Below are positions 36,275 to 50,065 of a DNA stretch of 64,000 bases, piece by piece. This DNA comes from Cladorhizidae sp. MBARI D1340-BT2 (taxonomy: Eukaryota; Porifera; Demospongiae; Poecilosclerida; Cladorhizidae): the NCBI GenBank assembly GCA_028752905.1, contig JAQNBH010000251.1, positions 704,501 through 768,500 of the forward strand, read 5' to 3'. Each line of letters begins with the position of its first letter. Within the stretch, counting starts at the first letter, position 1. The position numbers were made by a program, and so were the translations under genes. The notes under the pieces are model-generated. The model was not told the DNA's origin. It searched no databases and saw nothing but the letters and a program-made list of their open reading frames with translations.

Positions 36275-38460
36275 CTCTTACTTGATGGTAAACATGTTAG
36301 CTTCGTAGATTATCCACACTTCACTGAATAGACTTGATGTATAGCTATTAAGATAGGACTCTCTAAGTGCTCTCTCTTGATACCAAACATCCATATATTC
36401 TGCACCCTTCACTGTAATGGACTTGCAAGATAGGTATCTCTCAGTGTTCTCTATCTTGTGCTAAACATGTTAGCTTCATAGATTCTCTACACTTCAATTA
36501 ATAGACTTGATATATAGCTCTAAAGGTAGGCCTCTCTCTGTTCTCTCTCTTGATACCAAACATCCGTATATTCTGCATACTTCACAGTAATGGACTTGAT
36601 AGAATCACAAGATAGGTTTCTCTCTGCTCTCTCTTGATGCTAAATATGTTAGCTTCATGGATTCTCCAAACTTCATTGATATATAGCTATTAAGACAGGT
36701 CTCTCTCTGTGCTCTCTGTTGATACCAAAAACCCATTTATTATGCATACTTCACTGTAATGGACTTGATATGACTCGAATGATAGGTTTCTCTATGTGTT
36801 CTCTATCTTGATGCTAGACAGGTTAGCTTCATAGATTCTCCACACTTCACTGAATAAACTTGATATATAGCTATTAAGATTGGTCTCTCCCTGTGCTCTC
36901 TCTTGATACAAACATCCATATATTCTGCACACTTCACTGTAATGGACTTGATATGATTCGAATGATAGGTTTCATTATGTGTTCTCTATCTTGATATTTG
37001 CCCTAATTTGGTCTATATGTTTCTCATTTCCCCCCCAAAAATCTTGTTTTTTTGCCGTAAAGCTCATAACTTTTCTAAACTTTATCCAAAAAAGATAATT
37101 TTTATATCATCGGATAGCCCTTCTAATTATCTGTCTTTTGTACGTGCCAAAAGTTTGAGTACTCTAAGTATTAGTAAGTTATGGTGATTTGAAGTGGTAA
37201 GGTTTGCGATATTTCCTGGCGTTTTCCAGTTGCCAAAGCGGTGGCCTGCCAGTGAAAAACCACTACATTTATTGATAATCTGTTGACATGTTGCAGATAA
37301 GGGCCTTCTCTATCAGTTGACAAAATCTGGGACATGGTCTTGTTAATTAGGGCAGTTATGAATTGTACTCTTACTTGATGGTAAACATGTTAGCTTCGTA
37401 GATTATCCACACTTCACTGAATAGACTTGATGTATAGCTATTAAGATAGGACTCTCTAAGTGCTCTCTCTTGATACCAAACATCCATATATTCTGCACCC
37501 TTCACTGTAATGGACTTGCAAGATAGGTATCTCTCAGTGTTCTCTATCTTGTGCTAAACATGTTAGCTTCATAGATTCTCTACACTTCAATTAATAGACT
37601 TGATATATAGCTCTAAAGGTAGGCCTCTCTCTGTTCTCTCTCTTGATACCAAACATCCGTATATTCTGCATACTTCACAGTAATGGACTTGATAGAATCA
37701 CAAGATAGGTTTCTCTCTGCTCTCTCTTGATGCTAAATATGTTAGCTTCATGGATTCTCCAAACTTCATTGATATATAGCTATTAAGACAGGTCTCTCTC
37801 TGTGCTCTCTGTTGATACCAAAAACCCATTTATTATGCATACTTCACTGTAATGGACTTGATATGACTCGAATGATAGGTTTCTCTATGTGTTCTCTATC
37901 TTGATGCTAGACAGGTTAGCTTCATAGATTCTCCACACTTCACTGAATAAACTTGATATATAGCTATTAAGATTGGTCTCTCCCTGTGCTCTCTCTTGAT
38001 ACAAACATCCATATATTCTGCACACTTCACTGTAATGGACTTGATATGATTCGAATGATAGGTTTCATTATGTGTTCTCTATCTTGATATTTGCCCTAAT
38101 TTGGTCTATATGTTTCTCATTTCCCCCCCAAAAATCTTGTTTTTTTGCCGTAAAGCTCATAACTTTTCTAAACTTTATCCAAAAAAGATAATTTTTATAT
38201 CATCGGATAGCCCTTCTAATTATCTGTCTTTTGTACGTGCCAAAAGTTTGAGTACTCTAAGTATTAGTAAGTTATGGTGATTTGAAGTGGTAAGGTTTGC
38301 GATATTTCCTGGCGTTTTCCAGTTGCCAAAGCGGTGGCCTGCCAGTGAAAAACCACTACATTTATTGATAATCTGTTGACATGTTGCAGATAAGGGCCTT
38401 CTCTATCAGTTGACAAAATCTGGGACATGGTCTTGTTAATTAGGGCAGTTATGAATTGTA
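36275..38460 (+). repeat. Tandem pair of chimeric 1,093-bp long units
   Basis: Units 42 (36275-37367) and 43 (37368-38460) start as L units with cacccttcac. They switch inside submonomer four, at ctccctgtgctctct (about 36890-36902 and 37981-37994), to the sequence of an S-alpha unit (cttgatacaaacatcc onward), including its aactttt, catcgg and gtaagtt module. The two units share this junction, so the crossover occurred once and the product was then duplicated in tandem. Confidence 0.92.
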
Positions 38461-39555
38461 CTCTTACTTGATGGTAAACATGTTAGCTTCGTAGATTATC
38501 CACACTTCACTGAATAGACTTGATGTATAGCTATTAAGATAGGACTCTCTAAGTGCTCTCTCTTGATACCAAACATCCATATATTCTGCACCCTTCACTG
38601 TAATGGACTTGCAAGATAGGTATCTCTCAGTGTTCTCTATCTTGTGCTAAACATGTTAGCTTCATAGATTCTCTACACTTCAATTAATAGACTTGATATA
38701 TAGCTCTAAAGGTAGGCCTCTCTCTGTTCTCTCTCTTGATACCAAACATCCGTATATTCTGCATACTTCACAGTAATGGACTTGATAGAATCACAAGATA
38801 GGTTTCTCTCTGCTCTCTCTTGATGCTAAATATGTTAGCTTCATGGATTCTCCAAACTTCATTGATATATAGCTATTAAGACAGGTCTCTCTCTGTGCTC
38901 TCTGTTGATACCAAAAACCCATTTATTATGCATACTTCACTGTAATGGACTTGATATGACTCGAATGATAGGTTTCTCTATGTGTTCTCTATCTTGATGC
39001 TAGACAGGTTAGCTTCATAGATTCTCCACACTTCACTGAATAAACTTGATATATAGCTATTAAGATTGGTCTCTCCCTGTGCTCTCTGTTGATATCAAAC
39101 ATCCATTATATTCTGCAAACTTCACTGTAATGGACTTGATATGATTCGAATGATAGGTTTCATTATGTGTTCTCTATCTTGATATTTGCCCTAATTTGGT
39201 CTATATGTTTCTCATTTTCCCCCCAAAAATCTTGTTTTTTTGCCGTAAAGCTCATAACTGTTCTACACTTTACCCAAAAAAGATAATTTTTATATCACCG
39301 GATAGCCCTTCTAATTATCTGTCTTTTGTACGTGCCAAAAGTTTGAGTACTCTAAGTATTAGCAAGTTATGGTGATTTGAAGTGGTAAGGTTTGCGATAT
39401 TTCCTGGCGTTTTCCAGTTGCCAAAGCGGTGGCCTGCCAGTGAAAAACCACTACATTTATTGATAATCTGTTGACATGTTGCAGATAAGGGCCTTCTCTA
39501 TCAGTTGACAAAATCTGGGACATGGTCTTGTTAATTAGGGCAGTTATGAATTGTA
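38461..39555 (+). repeat. Long unit L*
   Basis: Unit 44, 1095 bp. It has cacccttcac like the two chimeric units before it, but keeps an intact submonomer four and an L-type module (aactgttctac, caccgg, tacgtg, gacatgg). It is the probable non-recombinant parent type of units 42 and 43. Confidence 0.9.
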
Positions 39556-40122
39556 CTCTTACTTGATGCTAAACATGTTAGCTTCGTAGATTATCCACAC
39601 TTCACTGAATAGACTTGATGTAAAGCTATTAACATAGGACTCTCTAAGTGCTCTCTCTTGATACAAACATCCATATATTCTGCACACTTCACTGTAATGG
39701 ACTTGATATGATTCGAATGATAGGTTTCATTATGTGTTCTCTATCTTGATATTTGCCCTAATTTGGTCTATATGTTTCTCATTTCCCCCCCAAAAATCTT
39801 GTTTTTTTGCCGTAAAGCTCATAACTTTTCTAAACTTTATACAAAAAAGATAATTTTTATATCATCGGATAGCCCTTCTAATTATCTGTCTTTTGTACGT
39901 GCCACATTTTTGAGTACTCTAAGTATTAGCAAGTTATGGCGATTTGAAGTGGTAAGGTTTGCGATATTTCCTGGCGTTTTCCAGTTGCCAAAGCGGTGGC
40001 CTGCCAGTGAAAAACCACTACATTTATTGATAATCTGTTGACATGTTGCAGATAAGGGCCTTCTCTATCAGTTGACAAAATCTGGGACATGGTCTTGTTA
40101 ATTAGGGCAGTTATGAATTGTA
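39556..40122 (+). repeat. Short unit, recombinant S-alpha
   Basis: Unit 45, 567 bp. It has the actttatac, cacatttttg and ttatggcga signature of the next S unit (40123), but the gttgacatg/gacatgg ending normally linked to L modules. It directly precedes that S unit, giving an S-S junction that looks like a one-unit duplication with exchange in the last ~100 bp. Confidence 0.88.
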
Positions 40123-43100
40123 CTCTTACTTGATGCTAAACATGTTAGCTTCGTAGATTATCCACACTTCACTGAATAGACTTGATGTAAAGCTATTAAC
40201 ATAGGACTCTCTAAGTGCTCTCTCTTGATACAAACATCCATATATTCTGCACACTTCACTGTAATGGACTTGATATGATTCGAATGATAGGTTTCATTAT
40301 GTGTTCTCTATCTTGATATTTGCCCTAATTTGGTCTATATGTTTCTCATTTCCCCCCCAAAAATCTTGTTTTTTTGCCGTAAAGCTCATAACTTTTCTAA
40401 ACTTTATACAAAAAAGATAATTTTTATATCATCGGATAGCCCTTCTAATTATCTGTCTTTTGTACGTGCCACATTTTTGAGTACTCTAAGTATTAGCAAG
40501 TTATGGCGATTTGAAGTGGTAAGGTTTGCGATATTTCCTGGCGTTTTCCAGTTGCCAAAGCGGTGGCCTGCCAGTGAAAAACCACTACATTTATTGATAA
40601 TCTGTTGATATGTTGCAGATAAGGGCCTTCTCTATCAGTTGACAAAATCTGGGACTTTGGTCTTGTTAATTAGGGCAGTTATGAATTGTACTCTTACTTG
40701 ATGGTAAACATGTTAGCTTCGTAGATTATCCACACTTCACTGAATAGACTTGATGTATAGCTATTAAGATAGGACTCTCTAAGTGCTCTATCTTGATACC
40801 AAACATCCATATATTCTGCACACTTCACTGTAATGGACTTGCAAGATAGGTATCTCTCAGTGTTCTCTATCTTGTGCTAAACATGTTAGCTTCATAGATT
40901 CTCTACACTTCAATTAATAGACTTGATATATAGCTCTAAAGGTAGGCCTCTCTCTGTTCTCTCTCTTGATACCAAACATCCGTATATTCTGCATACTTCA
41001 CAGTAATGGACTTGATAGAATCACAAGATAGGTTTCTCTCTGCTCTCTCTTGATGCTAAATATGTTAGCTTCATGGATTCTCCAAACTTCATTGATATAT
41101 AGCTATTAAGACAGGTCTCTCTCTGTGCTCTCTGTTGATACCAAAAACCCATTTATTATGCATACTTCACTGTAATGGACTTGATATGACTCGAATGATA
41201 GGTTTCTCTATGTGTTCTCTATCTTGATGCTAGACAGGTTAGCTTCATAGATTCTCCACACTTCACTGAATAAACTTGATATATAGCTATTAAGATTGGT
41301 CTCTCCCTGTGCTCTCTGTTGATATCAAACATCCATTATATTCTGCAAACTTCACTGTAATGGACTTGATATGATTCGAATGATAGGTTTCATTATGTGT
41401 TCTCTATCTTGATATTTGCCCTAATTTGGTCTATATGTTTCTCATTTTCCCCCCAAAAATCTTGTTTTTTTGCCGTAAAGCTCATAACTATTCTACACTT
41501 TACCCAAAAAAGATAATTTTTATATCACCGGATAGCCCTTCTAATTATCTGTCTTTTGTACGTGCCAAAAGTTTGAGTACTCTAAGTATTAGCAAGTTAT
41601 GGTGATTTGAAGTGGTAAGGTTTGCGATATTTCCTGGCGTTTTCCAGTTGCCAAAGCGGTGGCCTGCCAGTGAAAAACCACTACATTTATTGATAATCTG
41701 TTGACATGTTGCAGATAAGGGCCTTCTCTATCAGTTGACAAAATCTGGGACATGGTCTTGTTAATTAGGGCAGTTATGAATTGTACTCTTACTTGATGCT
41801 AAACATGTTAGCTTCGTAGATTATCCACACTTCACTGAATAGACTTGATGTAAAGCTATTAACATAGGACTCTCTAAGTGCTCTCTCTTGATACAAACAT
41901 CCATATATTCTGCACACTTCACTGTAATGGACTTGATATGATTCGAATGATAGGTTTCATTATGTGTTCTCTATCTTGATATTTGCCCTAATTTGGTCTA
42001 TATGTTTCTCATTTTCCCCCCAAAAATCGTTTTTTTTTGCCGTAAAGCTCATAACTGTTCTACACTTTACCCAAAAAAGATAATTTTTATATCACCGGAT
42101 AGCCCTTCTAATTATCTGTCTTTTGTACGTGCCAAAAGTTTGAGTACTCTAAGTATTAGCAAGTTATGGTGATTTGAAGTGGTAAGGTTTGCGATATTTC
42201 CTGGCGTTTTCCAGTTGCCAAACGGTGGCCTGCCAGTGAAAAACCACTACATTTATTGATAATCTGTTGACATGTTGCAGATAAGGGCCTTCTCTATCAG
42301 TTGACAAAATCTGGGACTTTGGTCTTGTTAATTAGGGCAGTTATGAATTGTACTCTTACTTGATGGTAAACATGTTAGCTTCGTAGATTATCCACACTTC
42401 ACTGAATAGACTTGATGTATAGCTATTAAGATAGGACTCTCTAAGTGCTCTATCTTGATACCAAACATCCATATATTCTGCACACTTCACTGTAATGGAC
42501 TTGCAAGATAGGTATCTCTCAGTGTTCTCTATCTTGTGCTAAACATGTTAGCTTCATAGATTCTCTACACTTCAATTAATAGACTTGATATATAGCTCTA
42601 AAGGTAGGCCTCTCTCTGTTCTCTCTCTTGATACCAAACATCCGTATATTCTGCATACTTCACAGTAATGGACTTGATAGAATCACAAGATAGGTTTCTC
42701 TCTGCTCTCTCTTGATGCTAAATATGTTAGCTTCATGGATTCTCCAAACTTCATTGATATATAGCTATTAAGACAGGTCTCTCTCTGTGCTCTCTGTTGA
42801 TACCAAAAACCCATTTATTATGCATACTTCACTGTAATGGACTTGATATGACTCGAATGATAGGTTTCTCTATGTGTTCTCTATCTTGATGCTAGACAGG
42901 TTAGCTTCATAGATTCTCCACACTTCACTGAATAAACTTGATATATATACCTATTAAGATTGGTCTCTCCCTGTGCTCTCTGTTGATATCAAACATCCAT
43001 TATATTCTGCAAACTTCACTGTAATGGACTTGATATGATTCGAATGATAGGTTTCATTATGTGTTCTCTATCTTGATATTTGCCCTAATTTGGTCTATAT

Positions 43101-44546
43101 GTTTCTCATTTTCCCCCCAAAAATCTTGTTTTTTTGCCGTAAAGCTCATAACTGTTCTACACTTTACCCAAAAAAGATAATTTTTATATCACCGGATAGC
43201 CCTTCTAATTATCTGTCTTTTGTACGTGCCAAAAGTTTGAGTACTCTAAGTATTAGCAAGTTATGGTGATTTGAAGTGGTAAGGTTTGCGATATTTCCTG
43301 GCGTTTTCCAGTTGCCAAAGCGGTGGCCTGCCAGTGAAAAACCACTACATTTATTGATAATCTGTTGACATGTTGCAGATAAGGGCCTTCTCTATCAGTT
43401 GACAAAATCTGGGACTTTGGTCTTGTTAATTAGGGCAGTTATGAATTGTACTCTTACTTGATGGTAAACATGTTAGCTTCGTAGATTATCCACACTTCAC
43501 TGAATAGACTTGATGTATAGCTATTAAGATAGGACTCTCTAAGTGCTCTATCTTGATACCAAACATCCATATATTCTGCACACTTCACTGTAATGGACTT
43601 GCAAGATAGGTATCTCTCAGTGTTCTCTATCTTGTGCTAAACATGTTAGCTTCATAGATTCTCTACACTTCAATTAATAGACTTGATATATAGCTCTAAA
43701 GGTAGGCCTCTCTCTGTTCTCTCTCTTGATACCAAACATCCGTATATTCTGCATACTTCACAGTAATGGACTTGATAGAATCACAAGATAGGTTTCTCTC
43801 TGCTCTCTCTTGATGCTAAATATGTTAGCTTCATGGATTCTCCAAACTTCATTGATATATAGCTATTAAGACAGGTCTCTCTCTGTGCTCTCTGTTGATA
43901 CCAAAAACCCATTTATTATGCATACTTCACTGTAATGGACTTGATATGACTCGAATGATAGGTTTCTCTATGTGTTCTCTATCTTGATGCTAGACAGGTT
44001 AGCTTCATAGATTCTCCACACTTCACTGAATAAACTTGATATATAGCTATTAAGATTGGTCTCTCCCTGTGCTCTCTGTTGATATCAAACATCCATTATA
44101 TTCTGCAAACTTCACTGTAATGGACTTGATATGATTCGAATGATAGGTTTCATTATGTGTTCTCTATCTTGATATTTGCCCTAATTTGGTCTATATGTTT
44201 CTCATTTTCCCCCCAAAAATCTTGTTTTTTTTGCCGTAAAGCTCATAACTGTTCTACACTTTACCCAAAAAAGATAATTTTTATATCACCGGATAGCCCT
44301 TCTAATTATCTGTCTTTTGTATGTGCCAAAAGTTTGAGTACTCTAAGTATTAGCAAGTTATGGTGATTTGAAGTGGTAAGGTTTGCGATATTTCCTGGCG
44401 TTTTCCAGTTGCCAAAGCGGTGGCCTGCCAGTGAAAAACCACTACATTTATTGATAATCTGTTGACATGTTGCAGATAAGGGCCTTCTCTATCAGTTGAC
44501 AAAATCTGGGACATGGTCTTGTTAATTAGGGCAGTTATGAATTGTA
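40123..44546 (+). repeat. 4.4-kb higher-order repeat S-L-S-L-L, copy 3
   Basis: Units 46 (40123-40690), 47 (40691-41785, aactattc), 48 (41786-42352, S-beta with the new variant aatcg followed by T9), 49 (42353-43450, 1098 bp, atatatacc) and 50 (43451-44546, 1096 bp, T8). The aatcg-T9 variant is shared at position 3 with copies 4 and 5 but not with copies 1, 2 or 6. Confidence 0.95.
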
Positions 44547-45641
44547 CTCTTACTTGATGCTAAACATGTTAGCTTCGTAGATTATCCACACTTCACTGAA
44601 TAGACTTGATGTAAAGCTATTAACATAGGACTCTCTAAGTGCTCTCTCTTGATACCAAACATCCATATATTCTGCACCCTTCACTGTAATGGACTTGCAA
44701 GATAGGTATCTCTCAGTGTTCTCTATCTTGTGCTAAACATGTTAGCTTCATAGATTCTCTACACTTCAATTAATAGACTTGATATATAGCTCTAAAGGTA
44801 GGCCTCTCTCTGTTCTCTCTCTTGATACCAAACATCCGTATATTCTGCATACTTCACAGTAATGGACTTGATAGAATCACAAGATAGGTTTCTCTCTGCT
44901 CTCTCTTGATGCTAAATATGTTAGCTTCATGGATTCTCCAAACTTCATTGATATATAGCTATTAAGACAGGTCTCTCTCTGTGCTCTCTGTTGATACCAA
45001 AAACCCATTTATTATGCATACTTCACTGTAATGGACTTGATATGACTCGAATGATAGGTTTCTCTATGTGTTCTCTATCTTGATGCTAGACAGGTTAGCT
45101 TCATAGATTCTCCACACTTCACTGAATAAACTTGATATATAGCTATTAAGATTGGTCTCTCCCTGTGCTCTCTGTTGATATCAAACATCCATTATATTCT
45201 GCAAACTTCACTGTAATGGACTTGATATGATTCGAATGATAGGTTTCATTATGTGTTCTCTATCTTGATATTTGCCCTAATTTGGTCTATATGTTTCTCA
45301 TTTTCCCCCCAAAAATCTTGTTTTTTTGCCGTAAAGCTCATAACTGTTCTACACTTTACCCAAAAAAGATAATTTTTATATCACCGGATAGCCCTTCTAA
45401 TTATCTGTCTTTTGTACGTGCCAAAAGTTTGAGTACTCTAAGTATTAGCAAGTTATGGTGATTTGAAGTGGTAAGGTTTGCGATATTTCCTGGCGTTTTC
45501 CAGTTGCCAAAGCGGTGGCCTGCCAGTGAAAAACCACTACATTTATTGATAATCTGTTGACATGTTGCAGATAAGGGCCTTCTCTATCAGTTGACAAAAT
45601 CTGGGACATGGTCTTGTTAATTAGGGCAGTTATGAATTGTA
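44547..45641 (+). repeat. Chimeric long unit with S-type start
   Basis: Unit 51, 1095 bp. It begins with the c-type S start (gctaaac, gtaaag, aacatagg). After aagtgctctctcttgata it continues as an L* unit (ccaaacatcc, cacccttcac). The switch lies near 44640-44655, at the same motif as the opposite switch in the units at 36275 and 37368. The same structure occurs at 52827 and 53923. Confidence 0.92.
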
Positions 45642-48600
45642 CTCTTACTTGATGCTAAACATGTTAGCTTCGTAGATTATCCACACTTCACTGAATAGAC
45701 TTGATGTAAAGCTATTAACATAGGACTCTCTAAGTGCTCTCTCTTGATACAAACATCCATATATTCTGCACACTTCACTGTAATGGACTTGATATGATTC
45801 GAATGATAGGTTTCATTATGTGTTCTCTATCTTGATATTTGCCCTAATTTGGTCTATATGTTTCTCATTTCCCCCCCAAAAATCTTGTTTTTTTGCCGTA
45901 AAGCTCATAACTTTTCTAAACTTTATACAAAAAAGATAATTTTTATATCATCGGATAGCCCTTCTAATTATCTGTCTTTTGTACGTGCCACATTTTTGAG
46001 TACTCTAAGTATTAGCAAGTTATGGCGATTTGAAGTGGTAAGGTTTGCGATATTTCCTGGCGTTTTCCAGTTGCCAAAGCGGTGGCCTGCCAGTGAAAAA
46101 CCACTACATTTATTGATAATCTGTTGATATGTTGCAGATAAGGGCCTTCTCTATCAGTTGACAAAATCTGGGACTTTGGTCTTGTTAATTAGGGCAGTTA
46201 TGAATTGTACTCTTACTTGATGGTAAACATGTTAGCTTCGTAGATTATCCACACTTCACTGAATAGACTTGATGTATAGCTATTAAGATAGGACTCTCTA
46301 AGTGCTCTATCTTGATACCAAACATCCATATATTCTGCACACTTCACTGTAATGGACTTGCAAGATAGGTATCTCTCAGTGTTCTCTATCTTGTGCTAAA
46401 CATGTTAGCTTCATAGATTCTCTACACTTCAATTAATAGACTTGATATATAGCTCTAAAGGTAGGCCTCTCTCTGTTCTCTCTCTTGATACCAAACATCC
46501 GTATATTCTGCATACTTCACAGTAATGGACTTGATAGAATCACAAGATAGGTTTCTCTCTGCTCTCTCTTGATGCTAAATATGTTAGCTTCATGGATTCT
46601 CCAAACTTCATTGATATATAGCTATTAAGACAGGTCTCTCTCTGTGCTCTCTGTTGATACCAAAAACCCATTTATTATGCATACTTCACTGTAATGGACT
46701 TGATATGACTCGAATGATAGGTTTCTCTATGTGTTCTCTATCTTGATGCTAGACAGGTTAGCTTCATAGATTCTCCACACTTCACTGAATAAACTTGATA
46801 TATAGCTATTAAGATTGGTCTCTCCCTGTGCTCTCTGTTGATATCAAACATCCATTATATTCTGCAAACTTCACTGTAATGGACTTGATATGATTCGAAT
46901 GATAGGTTTCATTATGTGTTCTCTATCTTGATATTTGCCCTAATTTGGTCTATATGTTTCTCATTTTCCCCCCAAAAATCTTGTTTTTTTGCCGTAAAGC
47001 TCATAACTATTCTACACTTTACCCAAAAAAGATAATTTTTATATCACCGGATAGCCCTTCTAATTATCTGTCTTTTGTACGTGCCAAAAGTTTGAGTACT
47101 CTAAGTATTAGCAAGTTATGGTGATTTGAAGTGGTAAGGTTTGCGATATTTCCTGGCGTTTTCCAGTTGCCAAAGCGGTGGCCTGCCAGTGAAAAACCAC
47201 TACATTTATTGATAATCTGTTGACATGTTGCAGATAAGGGCCTTCTCTATCAGTTGACAAAATCTGGGACATGGTCTTGTTAATTAGGGCAGTTATGAAT
47301 TGTACTCTTACTTGATGCTAAACATGTTAGCTTCGTAGATTATCCACACTTCACTGAATAGACTTGATGTAAAGCTATTAACATAGGACTCTCTAAGTGC
47401 TCTCTCTTGATACAAACATCCATATATTCTGCACACTTCACTGTAATGGACTTGATATGATTCGAATGATAGGTTTCATTATGTGTTCTCTATCTTGATA
47501 TTTGCCCTAATTTGGTCTATATGTTTCTCATTTTCCCCCCAAAAATCGTTTTTTTTTGCCGTAAAGCTCATAACTGTTCTACACTTTACCCAAAAAAGAT
47601 AATTTTTATATCACCGGATAGCCCTTCTAATTATCTGTCTTTTGTACGTGCCAAAAGTTTGAGTACTCTAAGTATTAGCAAGTTATGGTGATTTGAAGTG
47701 GTAAGGTTTGCGATATTTCCTGGCGTTTTCCAGTTGCCAAACGGTGGCCTGCCAGTGAAAAACCACTACATTTATTGATAATCTGTTGACATGTTGCAGA
47801 TAAGGGCCTTCTCTATCAGTTGACAAAATCTGGGACTTTGGTCTTGTTAATTAGGGCAGTTATGAATTGTACTCTTACTTGATGGTAAACATGTTAGCTT
47901 CGTAGATTATCCACACTTCACTGAATAGACTTGATGTATAGCTATTAAGATAGGACTCTCTAAGTGCTCTATCTTGATACCAAACATCCATATATTCTGC
48001 ACACTTCACTGTAATGGACTTGCAAGATAGGTATCTCTCAGTGTTCTCTATCTTGTGCTAAACATGTTAGCTTCATAGATTCTCTACACTTCAATTAATA
48101 GACTTGATATATAGCTCTAAAGGTAGGCCTCTCTCTGTTCTCTCTCTTGATACCAAACATCCGTATATTCTGCATACTTCACAGTAATGGACTTGATAGA
48201 ATCACAAGATAGGTTTCTCTCTGCTCTCTCTTGATGCTAAATATGTTAGCTTCATGGATTCTCCAAACTTCATTGATATATAGCTATTAAGACAGGTCTC
48301 TCTCTGTGCTCTCTGTTGATACCAAAAACCCATTTATTATGCATACTTCACTGTAATGGACTTGATATGACTCGAATGATAGGTTTCTCTATGTGTTCTC
48401 TATCTTGATGCTAGACAGGTTAGCTTCATAGATTCTCCACACTTCACTGAATAAACTTGATATATATACCTATTAAGATTGGTCTCTCCCTGTGCTCTCT
48501 GTTGATATCAAACATCCATTATATTCTGCAAACTTCACTGTAATGGACTTGATATGATTCGAATGATAGGTTTCATTATGTGTTCTCTATCTTGATATTT

Positions 48601-50065
48601 GCCCTAATTTGGTCTATATGTTTCTCATTTCCCCCCCAAAAATCTTGTTTTTTTGCCGTAAAGCTCATAACTGTTCTACACTTTACCCAAAAAAGATAAT
48701 TTTTATATCACCGGATAGCCCTTCTAATTATCTGTCTTTTGTACGTGCCAAAAGTTTGAGTACTCTAAGTATTAGCAAGTTATGGTGATTTGAAGTGGTA
48801 AGGTTTGCGATATTTCCTGGCGTTTTCCAGTTGCCAAAGCGGTGGCCTGCCAGTGAAAAACCACTACATTTATTGATAATCTGTTGACATGTTGCAGATA
48901 AGGGCCTTCTCTATCAGTTGACAAAATCTGGGACTTTGGTCTTGTTAATTAGGGCAGTTATGAATTGTACTCTTACTTGATGGTAAACATGTTAGCTTCG
49001 TAGATTATCCACACTTCACTGAATAGACTTGATGTATAGCTATTAAGATAGGACTCTCTAAGTGCTCTATCTTGATACCAAACATCCATATATTCTGCAC
49101 ACTTCACTGTAATGGACTTGCAAGATAGGTATCTCTCAGTGTTCTCTATCTTGTGCTAAACATGTTAGCTTCATAGATTCTCTACACTTCAATTAATAGA
49201 CTTGATATATAGCTCTAAAGGTAGGCCTCTCTCTGTTCTCTCTCTTGATACCAAACATCCGTATATTCTGCATACTTCACAGTAATGGACTTGATAGAAT
49301 CACAAGATAGGTTTCTCTCTGCTCTCTCTTGATGCTAAATATGTTAGCTTCATGGATTCTCCAAACTTCATTGATATATAGCTATTAAGACAGGTCTCTC
49401 TCTGTGCTCTCTGTTGATACCAAAAACCCATTTATTATGCATACTTCACTGTAATGGACTTGATATGACTCGAATGATAGGTTTCTCTATGTGTTCTCTA
49501 TCTTGATGCTAGACAGGTTAGCTTCATAGATTCTCCACACTTCACTGAATAAACTTGATATATAGCTATTAAGATTGGTCTCTCCCTGTGCTCTCTGTTG
49601 ATATCAAACATCCATTATATTCTGCAAACTTCACTGTAATGGACTTGATATGATTCGAATGATAGGTTTCATTATGTGTTTTCTATCTTGATATTTGCCC
49701 TAATTTGGTCTATATGTTTCTCATTTTCCCCCCAAAAATCTTGTTTTTTTTGCCGTAAAGCTCATAACTGTTCTACACTTTACCCAAAAAAGATAATTTT
49801 TATATCACCGGATAGCCCTTCTAATTATCTGTCTTTTGTATGTGCCAAAAGTTTGAGTACTCTAAGTATTAGCAAGTTATGGTGATTTGAAGTGGTAAGG
49901 TTTGCGATATTTCCTGGCGTTTTCCAGTTGCCAAAGCGGTGGCCTGCCAGTGAAAAACCACTACATTTATTGATAATCTGTTGACATGTTGCAGATAAGG
50001 GCCTTCTCTATCAGTTGACAAAATCTGGGACATGGTCTTGTTAATTAGGGCAGTTATGAATTGTA
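45642..50065 (+). repeat. 4.4-kb higher-order repeat S-L-S-L-L, copy 4
   Basis: Units 52 (45642-46209), 53 (46210-47304, aactattc), 54 (47305-47871, S-beta, aatcg-T9), 55 (47872-48969, 1098 bp, atatatacc, C7A5) and 56 (48970-50065, 1096 bp, T8). Unit 56 has a private tgttttctatc near 49678. With the chimeric L before it, it forms a 5,519-bp block repeated at 53923-59441. Confidence 0.95.
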
